Source of the DNA: Pacificibacter marinus | GTDB taxonomy: Bacteria > Pseudomonadota > Alphaproteobacteria > Rhodobacterales > Rhodobacteraceae | Length of the DNA: 64,000 nt | Direction of reading: 5' to 3' | Assembly (NCBI RefSeq): GCF_018860505.1 | Contig: NZ_JAHKPU010000010.1 | Span: 83,730 to 147,729 of the forward strand | Part shown: positions 1-8,609 of the stretch, piece by piece | Numbering within the stretch: the first letter of the stretch is position 1 | How the letters are laid out: each line of letters starts with the position of its first letter | Position numbers and translations under genes: made by a program | The notes under the pieces: model-generated | What the model was told of the DNA's origin: nothing | The model's database searches: none | Seen by the model: the letters and a program-made list of their open reading frames with translations, nothing else

Positions 1-109
1 CGTGCCTGCTGCTGACAATGTGCTGCGCTTGCTGCCACCGTTGAATATTTCCGACGAGGACATCGCCGAGGCCGTCAAACGCCTTGATGCGGCGGCTTCC
101 TCCCTTTGA
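1..109 (+). CDS. argD: Acetylornithine aminotransferase ArgD, C-terminal end only (partial)
   Basis: The open frame entering from the left edge gives 35 residues ending in AVKRLDAAASSL and a TGA at 107-109. The piece with LRLLPPLNISDEDI has the form of the last helix region of class III (PLP-dependent) aminotransferases, where a conserved LPPL stretch precedes the final helix. It lies 24 bases before argF, and argD-argF is a common arginine-biosynthesis pair in alphaproteobacteria, so ArgD (N-acetylornithine/2-oxoglutarate aminotransferase) is the best reading. The catalytic lysine and PLP site lie outside the window, so the call rests on the tail plus context. Confidence 0.65.
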   Translation, partial: VPAADNVLRLLPPLNISDEDIAEAVKRLDAAASSL

Positions 110-133
110 TCTGCTGATAGAAACGAACATCAT

Positions 134-1057
134 ATGAAACATTTTCTAGACATCCACACCACTGATCCTGCGGCCCTGCGCCAGATCGTCGACACCGCGC
201 GGGCCACCAAAGAGGCGCGGGTCGGTCTGCCCAAAGCGGCACTTGATGCCGATTTGCCGCTTAAAGACAAAATGGTCGCGCTGATTTTCGAGAAACCCTC
301 GACCCGTACGCGCGTGTCATTCGACGTCGGTGTGCGTCAAATGGGCGGACAGACCATGGTCTTGTCTGGCGCGGATATGCAGCTGGGGCACGGCGAAAGC
401 ATCGCTGATACCGCCCGCGTTTTGTCACGCTATGTTGATATGATCATGATCCGTACCTTTGATGAAAGCACGCTGCTTGAGATGGCCGAATACGCCACTG
501 TGCCGGTGATCAACGGGCTGACCAACCGCACACATCCGTGCCAAATCATGGCAGATATTTTGACGTTTGAAGAACACTGTGGGCCGATTCAGGGCAAAAA
601 AGTGGTCTGGTGTGGCGATGGCAACAACGTGGCCGCGTCCTTTATTCATGCGGCGGGCCAGTTCGGGTTTGATTTCACCTTTGCGGGGCCAGAACAACTG
701 GATCCTGAAAAAGGCTTTATGGCCGATGCGCGCAAAAAAGGCGTGAAGATCGAGATCGAGCGCAACGCGGAAAAAGCCGTACAGGGTGCTGATCTGGTTG
801 TGACGGACACGTGGTTGTCGATGCACGACAGCCAATCAGCACGCGAACGTCGTCACGCGATGCTGCGGCCTTATCGTGTGGATCGCAAACTGATGTCGCT
901 GGCCAATCCTGACGCCGTCTTCATGCATTGCTTGCCAGCGCATCGCGGCGAAGAAGTGACGAACAACGTGATGGATGGCCCGCAATCGGTGATCTTTGAC
1001 GAGGCAGAAAACCGTCTGCACGCACAAAAGGCCATCATGGGCTGGTGCGTGTCGTAA
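134..1057 (+). CDS. argF: Ornithine carbamoyltransferase
   Basis: This enzyme makes citrulline from ornithine and carbamoyl phosphate in the cytoplasm, the sixth step of arginine synthesis. The 307-residue length is normal. The carbamoyl-phosphate loop STRTR is at residues 56-60, HPCQ at 134-137 and the ornithine-site HCLP at 265-268. The DTWLSM segment at 225-230 fills the role of the usual D-x-W-x-S-M motif. All catalytic signatures are intact. It follows argD by 24 bases with only a weak ribosome-binding site, so translation probably benefits from coupling. It is convergent with the phosphate transporter gene that follows. Confidence 0.97.
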   Translation: MKHFLDIHTTDPAALRQIVDTARATKEARVGLPKAALDADLPLKDKMVALIFEKPSTRTRVSFDVGVRQMGGQTMVLSGADMQLGHGESIADTARVLSRYVDMIMIRTFDESTLLEMAEYATVPVINGLTNRTHPCQIMADILTFEEHCGPIQGKKVVWCGDGNNVAASFIHAAGQFGFDFTFAGPEQLDPEKGFMADARKKGVKIEIERNAEKAVQGADLVVTDTWLSMHDSQSARERRHAMLRPYRVDRKLMSLANPDAVFMHCLPAHRGEEVTNNVMDGPQSVIFDEAENRLHAQKAIMGWCVS

Positions 1058-1103
1058 GGCTGTGCTGATCAAAACTTTTTTGTATCTGTCTTTGCGGGCT
1101 TAT

Positions 1104-2582
1104 TTAGTGGAACAGGCTCGACAGCAATAAAAACACCAGACCCGATAGCAACGCCGCAGCAGGTACGGTGATCACCCAAGCCGCAATGATGGTCATGAAG
1201 TGCGACCGGCGCACCAGTTTGCGACGGCGGCGTTCTTCAACTGCGATGCGCTGCTCAATCGGGCGTTTGGCATTGCTGGCGCGTTTGCGGCGCTCCATAT
1301 GCCATTCGCGGAAAAAGCCGACCCCAAACACACCACCCACGGCGATATGCGTTGACGACACGGGCAGACCCAACCAGCTTGCGATGATCACGGTGATCGC
1401 AGCAGACAGTGCAACGCAAAAGGCACGCATCGGGTTCAATTTGGTGATCTGGCTGCCCACCATTTTGATCAGCTTGGGTCCAAACAACAGCAAGCCAAAT
1501 GAAATCCCAAAGGCTCCAATGATCATAACCCATTGCGGGATGTTCACCTTGCCCGCGAATTCGCCGAACTCATTGGCATGAACGATCGCCGCCAGCGGGC
1601 CGACCGCATTGGCGACATCATTGGCCCCATGGGCAAAAGACAACAGTGCGGCAGAAATCACCAAAGGCAGACCAAACAGAACCTTCAACGATTTGTTGCG
1701 GTTTTCAAGCCCCTCAGATTGGCGGCGGATCAAAGGCGCAGAGACAATATAAGACACCGCGCCCACGCCAAACCCGATCAGCAGCGCGGTTGGGATGTCG
1801 ATAGACACGATCCGTTTGAGACCTTTAAGGGCCAAGTAGGCCGAAAATGCCCCCATCATGATGCCCACAAGAATGGGCACCCACCGGCGCGCGGCTGCGA
1901 TTTTGTCGTCTTGGTAGATGATCTTGGCTTTGATCAACGCCAAGAAACCAGCCGCCACCAAACCACCAAGTAAAGGCGAAATGACCCAAGAGGCGGCGAT
2001 CTGGCTCATCGACACCCAATTCACTGCGCCAAATCCTGCGGCTGCGATGCCTGCGCCCATGACGCCGCCCACGACCGAATGCGTGGTTGACACTGGCGCG
2101 CCGATCCAAGTGGCAAGGTTCACCCACAAGGCCGACGACAATAAGGCTGCCATCATCGCCCAGATAAATATCTGTGTATCGGCAATGGATGCAGGATCGA
2201 TGATGCCCTTGGAAATCGTCGACACAACATCGCCACCCGCCAAAAGCGCGCCCGCACTTTCACATAAGGCCGCGATCACAATTGCGCCGCCCATAGTCAG
2301 GGCTTTCGCGCCCACGGCTGGCCCCATATTGTTGGCCACATCGTTCGCGCCGATGTTGATCGCCATATAAGCGCCCAAAGCGGCGGCAGCGATGATGATC
2401 ATCGATCCAGGTTGGCTGCCAAAGATCAACCCGGCGATGAGACCAGCGATGATGATAAAGGCCAAAGCCACCCCAAGTCCCACCATCGGGCGGGCCACAT
2501 AGGTTTGGGCGTATTCAAATTGGCTGATACGGTTCAGGTCTTTGTCCAGTGTTTTCCACTGATTGCCGTTTGGCGCGCTCAT
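1104..2582 (-). CDS. pit: Inorganic phosphate transporter, PiT family
   Basis: This is a 492-residue inner-membrane low-affinity phosphate (metal-phosphate/proton) symporter. The two PiT signature repeats are plain: GANDVANN at 78-85 and HGANDVANAVGPLA at 318-331. Each is followed by a PVSTTH or PVSSTH segment (163-168 and 407-412). About ten to twelve hydrophobic stretches are visible, plus a basic cytoplasmic segment near 425-460 rich in R and E, a common feature of the bacterial form. The start ATG at 2582 follows TTGAGAG. No phoU-like (DUF47) partner lies beside it, though many PiT genes have one. It is a single-gene unit, convergent with argF. Confidence 0.93.
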   Translation of the reverse strand: MSAPNGNQWKTLDKDLNRISQFEYAQTYVARPMVGLGVALAFIIIAGLIAGLIFGSQPGSMIIIAAAALGAYMAINIGANDVANNMGPAVGAKALTMGGAIVIAALCESAGALLAGGDVVSTISKGIIDPASIADTQIFIWAMMAALLSSALWVNLATWIGAPVSTTHSVVGGVMGAGIAAAGFGAVNWVSMSQIAASWVISPLLGGLVAAGFLALIKAKIIYQDDKIAAARRWVPILVGIMMGAFSAYLALKGLKRIVSIDIPTALLIGFGVGAVSYIVSAPLIRRQSEGLENRNKSLKVLFGLPLVISAALLSFAHGANDVANAVGPLAAIVHANEFGEFAGKVNIPQWVMIIGAFGISFGLLLFGPKLIKMVGSQITKLNPMRAFCVALSAAITVIIASWLGLPVSSTHIAVGGVFGVGFFREWHMERRKRASNAKRPIEQRIAVEERRRRKLVRRSHFMTIIAAWVITVPAAALLSGLVFLLLSSLFH

Positions 2583-2807
2583 GGGATGGCTCTCAATTTT
2601 TACAAAGCTGTTACATTGAGCGCAGCGCTAAAGGACCGAGGCCTTTGTATCAAGCTTTTTGGCACTTCAAGGCGAGAAACTTTCGATATTCACGGTAACT
2701 TTATATCGTTATCGAGTTTTGCCCACGAGGGCAGGAGGCTGTAAAATGTCTGCTGCGCGTGGCAGGGCGTCTGTGGCACGGTTTGTTCCACAGGTTTGTT
2801 CACCATA

Positions 2808-3266
2808 TTAAAATGCGCGCAAAATCGCTTTCAGTTCTGGTTCTTCCACAAGCTCAGCCGCTGCTTTTGGGGCCATCCAGTCACGTTTGCGCTCATCCAC
2901 TTCTGGGTAGCTGTCTGCGAGCTTGTCCACTTCGATAGAATACACATTCGCCTCGACCGGTGCGGATGCGCCATTGTTTAACACTTTGGCGTAGTGAAAC
3001 TGTCCAACGGATTTTTTGTGGATTTTACGGGGCTTCACGCCAGCCTCTTCCCATGCTTCTTGGGCGGCTGTACTTGCGCCGTCCATCCCGTTGATCGGCC
3101 AGCCTTTGGGCAAAATCCAGCGGCCGCGTTCACGTGATGTGATTAATAGAACCTCTTTGCCGTTTTTACTTTTGCGAAAGCAAAGCGCGGCAGATTGCAC
3201 CCTGTTTGGGCGTCTGATCATAGGGTCTATAACGCCAGACCAAGCGGTTTTAAGCAATGAGATCAT
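2808..3266 (-). CDS. Nudix hydrolase with degenerate Nudix box
   Basis: This 152-residue protein has a single Nudix fold and would cleave a nucleoside diphosphate linked to another group, or a diphosphoinositol-like substrate. The Nudix box runs from about GWPINGM to EEAGV (residues 55-77). The essential REUxEE core reads QEAWEE, so the metal-binding glutamates are kept. The first conserved Glu of the box (position 7) is Met, and the Arg is Gln. The PKGWP start with AAQEAWEEAG resembles the alphaproteobacterial group related to diphosphoinositol polyphosphate phosphohydrolases (family knowledge). The substrate cannot be read from the sequence. It is upstream of pit on the same strand with a 225-base gap. 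Confidence 0.85.
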   Translation of the reverse strand: MISLLKTAWSGVIDPMIRRPNRVQSAALCFRKSKNGKEVLLITSRERGRWILPKGWPINGMDGASTAAQEAWEEAGVKPRKIHKKSVGQFHYAKVLNNGASAPVEANVYSIEVDKLADSYPEVDERKRDWMAPKAAAELVEEPELKAILRAF

Positions 3267-3537
3267 GAGCGAAAATTATGCCTGCTTTATTATTATTCCG
3301 TAAAGTATAGAGACTTTTCCCTAAATAATCAACAATCTACGATTTTCCAGCATTTTCTTGCACATTTTTGTGGCGCAGGCTGCCTGCTAAACTGGCGCAT
3401 TTCGGCACATATTTTGATGATCAGAGACAGAGCAGGCATGGCAATTCTTTATGTCATACGCTAACATATCACACATAGAAAAATGCACGCGGCGCACAGG
3501 TGGCTGCCGCACGACATAATATGAAAGTGAATGACAT

Positions 3538-4968
3538 ATGGCACAAGCGCGCATCGGCCTGATTGGCCTTGGTGTTATGGGGGCGAACCTTGCGCTCAAC
3601 ATCGCTGAAAATGGGTTTCCCGTCGCAGTTTACAATCGCACAGGCTCGGTGACAGACGATTACATCGCCTCCGCTGGCGATCTTGCGAAAAACTTGGTGC
3701 CGACGAAGACTCTCGAAGAGCTCGTGGCCTCTTTGACCAAGCCGCGCGCCATTATCATCATGGTGCAAGCGGGTGGCCCCGTGGATTCCGTTATCGAAGG
3801 GCTGACGCCGCTGCTCGACAAAGGTGACATGATCATCGACGCGGGCAACGCCAACTTCCATGACACCCGCCGTCGCGATGCAGCCCTGTCAACCAGTGGT
3901 CTGAATTTCATCGGCATGGGCGTCTCTGGTGGCGAAGAAGGTGCGCGTCACGGTCCGTCTATCATGGCTGGTGGCGACAAATCTTCTTTCGAAGTTATTC
4001 GCGACATCTTGGAGGCGATTTCTGCCAAGCACGATGGCGCGCCTTGTGCCGATCACTTTGGTCCGGACGGCGCAGGCCATTTCGTCAAAACCGTGCACAA
4101 CGGTATCGAATACGCCGATATGCAGATGATCGCCGAAGTTTATGGCCTGTTGCGTGATGGCGAAGGCCGCTCTGCCGCCGATATCGGCAAGCTGTTCGAG
4201 ACATGGGACCAAGGGCAACTGAAATCCTACCTTGTCGAGATTTCCGGCAAGGTTTTGCAAACGGTAGACGAAAAGTCCGGTCAGCCCATCGTTGATATTA
4301 TTGTCGATAAAGCTGGTCAAAAAGGCACTGGCCGTTGGACGGCGATTGAAGCCTTGTCTTTGGGGCAATCCCCATCCACGATCGAAGCAGCAGTCGCGGC
4401 GCGCTCTTGGTCTGCGGTCAAAGATACACGCATCGCTGGTGAAGAGCTGTTCGCAGGTCTTGAAATGGATACGGCTGCGGCGCCTGCTATCTCGAATGAT
4501 GATCTGGAAAAAGCGCTTTTGGCGGCCAAAATTATCGCTTATGATCAAGGTCTTAATCTTTTGTCTGCGGCCTCGGATGAATACAACTGGGATCTGGATC
4601 TTGCGAGCTGTGCCGAAGTTTGGCGCGAAGGCTGCATCATTCGGTCCACGATGTTGGATGAGATGGCAACCGCCGCCCGTGAAGGTCTGCCCCATGGCAA
4701 CCTGATCTTCTCACCACGCTTTGCAGATCGCATCAAAGAGGGCTCGTCAGCGCTTCGCCGTGTTGTCGCATCAGCGACTCTGAGCGGTCAGCCTGTGCCA
4801 GCCTTCGCAGCCGCACTGGCCTATTTCGATACCATGCGTCAGGGCCGTGGCACCACCGATTTGGTGCAAGGTCAACGTGATTTCTTTGGCGCGCATGGTT
4901 TCGTGCGTGTGGACACAGGCGAGACAGACCAACACGGTCCGTGGGCCTCAGATATCGCGCATTCTTAA
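3538..4968 (+). CDS. gnd: 6-phosphogluconate dehydrogenase, decarboxylating
   Basis: This enzyme oxidises 6-phosphogluconate to ribulose 5-phosphate and CO2 with NADP in the oxidative pentose phosphate pathway. The protein is 476 residues, the usual long form. The nucleotide-binding loop GLIGLGVMGANLA is at 7-19, followed by NRT at 33-35, where an Arg favours NADP. GVSGGEEGARHGPS at 128-141 binds substrate. The catalytic Lys is K184 and the catalytic Glu is E191 in KTVHNGIEYADMQ. No zwf or other pathway gene is adjacent, and the gene stands alone with its own strong terminator. Confidence 0.95.
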   Translation: MAQARIGLIGLGVMGANLALNIAENGFPVAVYNRTGSVTDDYIASAGDLAKNLVPTKTLEELVASLTKPRAIIIMVQAGGPVDSVIEGLTPLLDKGDMIIDAGNANFHDTRRRDAALSTSGLNFIGMGVSGGEEGARHGPSIMAGGDKSSFEVIRDILEAISAKHDGAPCADHFGPDGAGHFVKTVHNGIEYADMQMIAEVYGLLRDGEGRSAADIGKLFETWDQGQLKSYLVEISGKVLQTVDEKSGQPIVDIIVDKAGQKGTGRWTAIEALSLGQSPSTIEAAVAARSWSAVKDTRIAGEELFAGLEMDTAAAPAISNDDLEKALLAAKIIAYDQGLNLLSAASDEYNWDLDLASCAEVWREGCIIRSTMLDEMATAAREGLPHGNLIFSPRFADRIKEGSSALRRVVASATLSGQPVPAFAAALAYFDTMRQGRGTTDLVQGQRDFFGAHGFVRVDTGETDQHGPWASDIAHS

Positions 4969-4991
4969 GCGTATCAGTCTTAAAATCGATC

Positions 4992-5022
4992 AAAAGCGCG
5001 GGGCCTGTCTCGCGCTTTTTTT
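4992..5022 (+). terminator. Rho-independent terminator of gnd
   Basis: AAAGCGCG and CGCGCTTT pair around a ten-base loop, and seven T follow. It sits 24 bases after the gnd stop. Confidence 0.87.
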
Positions 5023-5076
5023 ATGCCTGATAGCTTTATGTCCGAAAAGCTGGGCGTTTTGGCTAAAGACTCATTG

Positions 5077-5106
5077 TGACGCTCGACTGAATGACGCTCG
5101 ACTGAA
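5077..5106. repeat. Perfect 15-bp tandem duplication
   Basis: TGACGCTCGACTGAA occurs twice head to tail (5077-5091 and 5092-5106) with no mismatch, between the gnd terminator and the TPP riboswitch. A small palindrome TTGGTGACCAA follows at 5145-5155. The duplication is in the likely promoter region of the thiamine-precursor operon; it could be a recent slippage event or a pair of protein-binding sites. Confidence 0.8.
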
Positions 5107-5257
5107 ATATACTTGCTAGATTTGTAGGTGCTTTGCTTGGTGATTTGGTGACCAAGATGTGACGGATATGGTTATTAACAATCCGTCCAACACCGTCCGA
5201 CAAAAACTTTGTGCTGACTTGGGGGTTGCAATCGCTCAAGTGTTCTGCAATTCATGC

Positions 5258-5353
5258 GTCACCACAGGGGAGCCGCATCATGTTGCGGCTGAGATGGGGG
5301 CACAAGCCCACGGACCCTTAAAGCTGATCTGGATAATGCCAGCGTAGCAAGGA
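5258..5353 (+). promoter_or_regulatory. TPP riboswitch (THI element) controlling the thiamine-precursor transport operon
   Basis: The conserved parts appear in order. CAGGGGAGCCGC starts at 5265 and its AGCCGC pairs with GCGGCT (5285-5290), which runs into the universal GCTGAGAT. A variable stem TGGG...CCCA follows. Then come GACCCTT, CTGATCTGGATAATG and CCAGCGTAGC at 5339-5348. These are the sensor bases of the thiamine pyrophosphate aptamer. The Shine-Dalgarno AAGGAGG at 5349-5355 begins directly after the aptamer's 3' end, six bases before the next ATG, and no T-tract hairpin separates them. Control by hiding the ribosome site when TPP is bound is therefore inferred rather than transcription termination. 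An in-frame reading across this stretch (5159-5347) is not a gene. Confidence 0.94.
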
Positions 5354-5361
5354 GGACAGAA

Positions 5362-5970
5362 ATGTTTGTAGGCGCACAAGTTTCCCTTTATCCGATGACC
5401 GATGGGTTCGTGGATGTGATTTTATCATCACTTCATGCGCTTGACCCATGGCGTGATAAATTGCGGATCGAGACAGATGATATTTCAACTTTGATCGTCG
5501 GCCCGCCCGAGGTTTTATTTCCCGCTCTGCGCGACCTTTACAGTGCCGCGGCAGCAACCGGCCAGCACATCGTCTTGCGCTGTACTTTATCGCGTGGTTG
5601 CCCAGGCGAGCCGGATGATCCCATCTGCCAAACGAATGCTTTGGCGAACCCGTCCGAACCTTTGGTGTCGCGCCAAAACAGCGCCTTGAGTGCCATTGCC
5701 GAGACACCAGAAAAAGGCCAGTTCGCAGATGCGCAGTTTTCACTTTACGTGATGGGCGCGGGCGACCATATGGCCGAGATCATGGGCTGCATTGATTTTC
5801 TCAAGCAAAGCGGTACGTTTTTGCGATCAAAGAATTTCTGCACCCGTCTCAGCGGTGATGCAGGGCCGGTCTTTGCAACGATAGAGCAAGCCTTTTGCCG
5901 CTTCGGCCCGCCAAATGGCCATGTCACTATTGATTTAACGGTTTCTGCCAACAGCCCGTCAAAGCGCTGA
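5362..5970 (+). CDS. YkoF-like thiamine/hydroxymethylpyrimidine-binding protein
   Basis: This is a cytoplasmic protein of 202 residues with the layout of the YkoF family: two similar alpha-beta halves. The first begins near GAQVSLYPM (residues 4-12) and the second near FADAQFSLYVMG (about 119-130). B. subtilis YkoF binds thiamine and is encoded with the YkoEDC transporter. The match is by repeated FSLYxMG-type motifs and by context: a TPP riboswitch directly upstream and ABC transporter genes directly downstream. The start ATG at 5362 is fixed by AAGGAGG at 5349-5355. It has no signal peptide. Its role is probably ligand trapping or delivery, since no catalytic motif is seen. Confidence 0.8.
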   Translation: MFVGAQVSLYPMTDGFVDVILSSLHALDPWRDKLRIETDDISTLIVGPPEVLFPALRDLYSAAAATGQHIVLRCTLSRGCPGEPDDPICQTNALANPSEPLVSRQNSALSAIAETPEKGQFADAQFSLYVMGAGDHMAEIMGCIDFLKQSGTFLRSKNFCTRLSGDAGPVFATIEQAFCRFGPPNGHVTIDLTVSANSPSKR

Positions 5971-5973
5971 TTG

Positions 5974-6762
5974 ATGCACATTCCGTTGCCTCGCCGGTCC
6001 GGCGCAGGCCTGACACGCGGCTTGCCTGCCGTTTTGAGTGTTGTCAGTGCTTTTGCGCTTTGGGAAATTTACGTCCAAATATCGGGGATTTCCCCGTTGA
6101 TCTTGCCCGCGCCGTCGCGCGTGCTGGAACAGATGCTATTGAATCGTGAGGTGCTGTGGCGCAACACTGTGCCGACGCTTCAGGCCACACTTTTTGGGTT
6201 TTCTTTGTCGCTGAGCGTGGCTTTTGTTTTATCAGTCGCCTTGGATTTTATGCCGCGTTTGCGCCGTGCACTTTTCCCGATTTTTGTGGTCAGTCAAACC
6301 TTGCCCTTGGTCGCGATCGCCCCCTTGGTTGTGCTGTGGTTTGGCTTTGATCTGACGCCTAAAATCTTGCTGGTCACGTTGGTGACGTTTTTCCCCATGC
6401 TGGTGGCTTTGGTGGATGGATATGATTCGACAGATCCTGAAATCGAAGAATTGTTGCATTCTATGGGGGCCTCAAAGCGCGTGGTGTTTCGGCGTGCGCG
6501 TTTGCCGTCGGCGATGCCATATTTCTTTGCAGGGCTGCGTATTTCGATCACCTATGCCGTCGTCGCGGCGATCTTTGCAGAATATGTCGGTGCGCGTGCA
6601 GGATTGGGCATCGTGATTTTGAACGCCAAAAACAGCTTTCGTCCTGACCTTGTGTTGGCAGCTGTCGTCATCAGTTCCGTGCTGACCTTGGCACTGTTCG
6701 CGGCCACTGCTCTGTTGCAGCGTGTGGCCTTGCGCTGGCGCGATGCAAAGGGGGATCAATGA
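5974..6762 (+). CDS. thiX: ABC transporter permease, thiamine-precursor (HMP) uptake
   Basis: A 262-residue inner-membrane permease of the SsuC/TauC (BPD_transp_1) type with about six transmembrane helices. The cytoplasmic coupling loop that contacts the ATPase is visible around LLHSMGASKRVVFRRARLP (about residues 155-173). It follows the YkoF-like gene almost without a gap (stop TGA at 5968-5970). A TTG at 5971 could also start it, but the ATG at 5974 is preferred. Its end overlaps the ATPase gene by four bases. The TPP riboswitch and the THI5-like binding protein in the same operon point to hydroxymethylpyrimidine or a related precursor as substrate. The thiX name is given on context. Confidence 0.84.
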   Translation: MHIPLPRRSGAGLTRGLPAVLSVVSAFALWEIYVQISGISPLILPAPSRVLEQMLLNREVLWRNTVPTLQATLFGFSLSLSVAFVLSVALDFMPRLRRALFPIFVVSQTLPLVAIAPLVVLWFGFDLTPKILLVTLVTFFPMLVALVDGYDSTDPEIEELLHSMGASKRVVFRRARLPSAMPYFFAGLRISITYAVVAAIFAEYVGARAGLGIVILNAKNSFRPDLVLAAVVISSVLTLALFAATALLQRVALRWRDAKGDQ

Positions 6763-7514
6763 CCGTTCTGGATATGAAAAACGTGGGGCTGAGGCTGGGG
6801 CAAACCGATGTCTTGGCGGATATTTCCATGCATGTCGCGCAAGGCGAATTCGTGTCGATCCTTGGTCCATCTGGTGCGGGGAAATCTACCATTTTCCGAC
6901 TGTTGACAGGTGCGCTGGACGCTGATCGTGGTGCGATCACCTGCAATGGGGTGCCGTTGACGGACGACCAGCAAGGCTTTGCATTTATGCCGCAAAGCGA
7001 TGCCTTGATGCCTTGGCTGCGTATTCTGGATAATGTGACCTTGGGGCTTGAGGTGCAGGGCGTGCCCCGCAAGGAGGCGCGAGCACGTGCTTTGCCTTTG
7101 TTCGCAGACTTCGGGCTTGTTGGGTTTGAACATCGTTATCCCACACAATTGTCTGGCGGGATGCGTCAACGCGCGGCTTTGTTGCGCACTGTTTTGCAAG
7201 GTCGTCCAATGCAATTGCTGGATGAGCCTTTTGGCGCTTTGGATGCCTTGACGCGGATGCAGATGCAAAAGTGGTTTGAATCCCGCTGGAAATCGGCGCG
7301 CTGGACCACGTTGCTTGTCACTCATGATGTGCGCGAAGCTGTTGCTTTATCGGACCGAATTTACGTGTTGTCGCGCCGTCCCGCGACTGTGATCGCGGAA
7401 GTTGCCGTGCCCACACCGCGCCCGCGTTTCGACTGCCCCACGTCCGCTGATGCCCACGCCCTTGAGGCGCATCTATTAGATATTTTGTTGACCCAAACCG
7501 GAGATACCCTATGA
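6759..7514 (+). CDS. thiZ: ABC transporter ATP-binding protein, thiamine-precursor uptake
   Basis: A 251-residue ATPase with all motifs intact: Walker A GPSGAGKST at 36-44, Q-loop near 79, signature LSGGMRQR at 131-138, Walker B LLDEP at 153-157 and the switch His in VTHDVREA. The sequence is closest in style to the nitrate/sulfonate/taurine ATPases (TauB/SsuB). It overlaps the permease gene by four bases (ATGA) and its own end overlaps the binding-protein gene by four bases, so the three are translationally coupled. Substrate assignment rests on the riboswitch and neighbours, not on the ATPase itself. Confidence 0.87.
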   Translation: MTVLDMKNVGLRLGQTDVLADISMHVAQGEFVSILGPSGAGKSTIFRLLTGALDADRGAITCNGVPLTDDQQGFAFMPQSDALMPWLRILDNVTLGLEVQGVPRKEARARALPLFADFGLVGFEHRYPTQLSGGMRQRAALLRTVLQGRPMQLLDEPFGALDALTRMQMQKWFESRWKSARWTTLLVTHDVREAVALSDRIYVLSRRPATVIAEVAVPTPRPRFDCPTSADAHALEAHLLDILLTQTGDTL

Positions 7515-8524
7515 AGCATTTCATCGCGACCGCATGTTTTTTAATGACCTTGCCTGCCATATCCCAGAATGCTGTGGCGCAAGAGGCCATGACCCAAGAA
7601 AAGGTGACTGTTGCACTGGATTGGACCCCGAATACCAATCACGTTGGGCTGTATGTCGCGCAATCCAAAGGTTGGTTCGAAGAGGCCGGCCTTGATGTCG
7701 ATATCTTGCCTTACACCGATACGTCATCGACCACATTGGTCTCTGCGGGGCTCGCAGAATTTGGTGTTTTAAGTGCTGTTGGTTTTCACAGTTTGCGTGC
7801 CAAAGGCGCCGATATGACAGCTGTGATGGCGGTTGTGCAGCACGAAACGGGACGCGTGGTGTTCAATGGCAATCGCGATGACATTCAGCGGCCTGCCGAT
7901 TTGGATGGCAAGATTTATGCGGGTTTTGGAAGCGATTGGGAAAACGCGCTGATTTCGACCATCATCCAAAATGATGGTGGTGCGGGCACATTCGATACGG
8001 TCACTTTGGGCACCTCTGCCTATGAAGCGCTGGCCAATGGTCGTGTCGATTTCACGCTTGAGGTCAGCACTTGGGAAGGGGTGAATTCTGTCCTTTTGGA
8101 TCGCCCTCAACGCGCTTTTGTCTATGCTGACTTCGGTGTGCCAGACCAACACACAACGTTCTTAGGTGGTAATGGCTCATGGCTTGCAGAGAACCCTGAT
8201 ACGGCCAGCGCTTTTGTTCAAGCGGCGCAACGGGGATATGATTTTGCAACCCAAAACCCCGCCGCTGCGGCAGATATTTTGATCGCTGAGACCGCAGGCA
8301 TGATGAGCAATCCAGATTTAGTTCATGCCTCTATGCAGGCTTTGGTCGATGGCGGCTATTTGCAAGATGCTGATGAAGCTGTTGGGGTGATTGATGCGGA
8401 TATGGTCAATAACATTGCAAAGTTTTTGTTCGACGCAGGCATCTTGCGCGATGAAGATGGGCAGATCCTTGCGAGGCTTCCTGATGTTTCAACATGGTTC
8501 ACCAACGCATATCTGGCGCGCTAA
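7511..8524 (+). CDS. thiY: THI5/NMT1-type periplasmic binding protein for thiamine precursor
   Basis: A 337-residue exported solute-binding protein. An N-terminal signal peptide covers roughly residues 1-24 and ends at AVAQ. The family signature follows directly: LDWTPNTNHVGLYVAQ at 36-51, then KGWFEEAGLDV. This pattern is shared by yeast THI5/NMT1 and by bacterial binding proteins for N-formyl-aminomethyl- or hydroxymethyl-pyrimidine. THI5 itself is an enzyme; the bacterial secreted form delivers substrate to an ABC permease. The gene ends the TPP-riboswitch operon. A search of its binding residues would show whether it fits HMP or FAMP. Confidence 0.86.
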   Translation: MKHFIATACFLMTLPAISQNAVAQEAMTQEKVTVALDWTPNTNHVGLYVAQSKGWFEEAGLDVDILPYTDTSSTTLVSAGLAEFGVLSAVGFHSLRAKGADMTAVMAVVQHETGRVVFNGNRDDIQRPADLDGKIYAGFGSDWENALISTIIQNDGGAGTFDTVTLGTSAYEALANGRVDFTLEVSTWEGVNSVLLDRPQRAFVYADFGVPDQHTTFLGGNGSWLAENPDTASAFVQAAQRGYDFATQNPAAAADILIAETAGMMSNPDLVHASMQALVDGGYLQDADEAVGVIDADMVNNIAKFLFDAGILRDEDGQILARLPDVSTWFTNAYLAR

Positions 8525-8528
8525 ATTT

Positions 8529-8582
8529 GGGGGTGACTTACTTTGCAAAGCTCGGCGTAAGTCAGTCACCCTTAACTTTTTT
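8529..8582 (+). terminator. Probable terminator after the thiamine-precursor operon
   Basis: GGGTGACTTAC pairs with GTAAGTCAGTCACCC with a four-base bulge, followed by TTAACTTTTTT. The T-tract is slightly displaced, so efficiency is uncertain. It lies between two convergent genes. Confidence 0.55.
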
Positions 8583-8609
8583 GCCCCAATTCCCCACTGT
8601 GATAAGCAG

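Noticed and set aside
2583..2610. Possible PHO box before the PiT gene (TGTAACAGCTTTGTAAA on the minus strand)
   Set aside because: The 11-base period fits but the bases do not match the CTGTCAT consensus well, and it overlaps the ribosome-binding region, too close to the start for a promoter element.
3439..3465. Eight-residue frame MAILYVIR before gnd, as a leader peptide
   Set aside because: No regulatory codon run, no attenuator hairpin, and gnd is not a known attenuation target.
3889..4695. 268-codon antisense frame inside gnd
   Set aside because: Mirror frame of a clearly coding gene; no start signal and no protein-like pattern.
5159..5347. 62-residue frame before the YkoF-like gene
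   Set aside because: It covers the TPP riboswitch completely and has no ribosome-binding site; its bases are explained by RNA structure.
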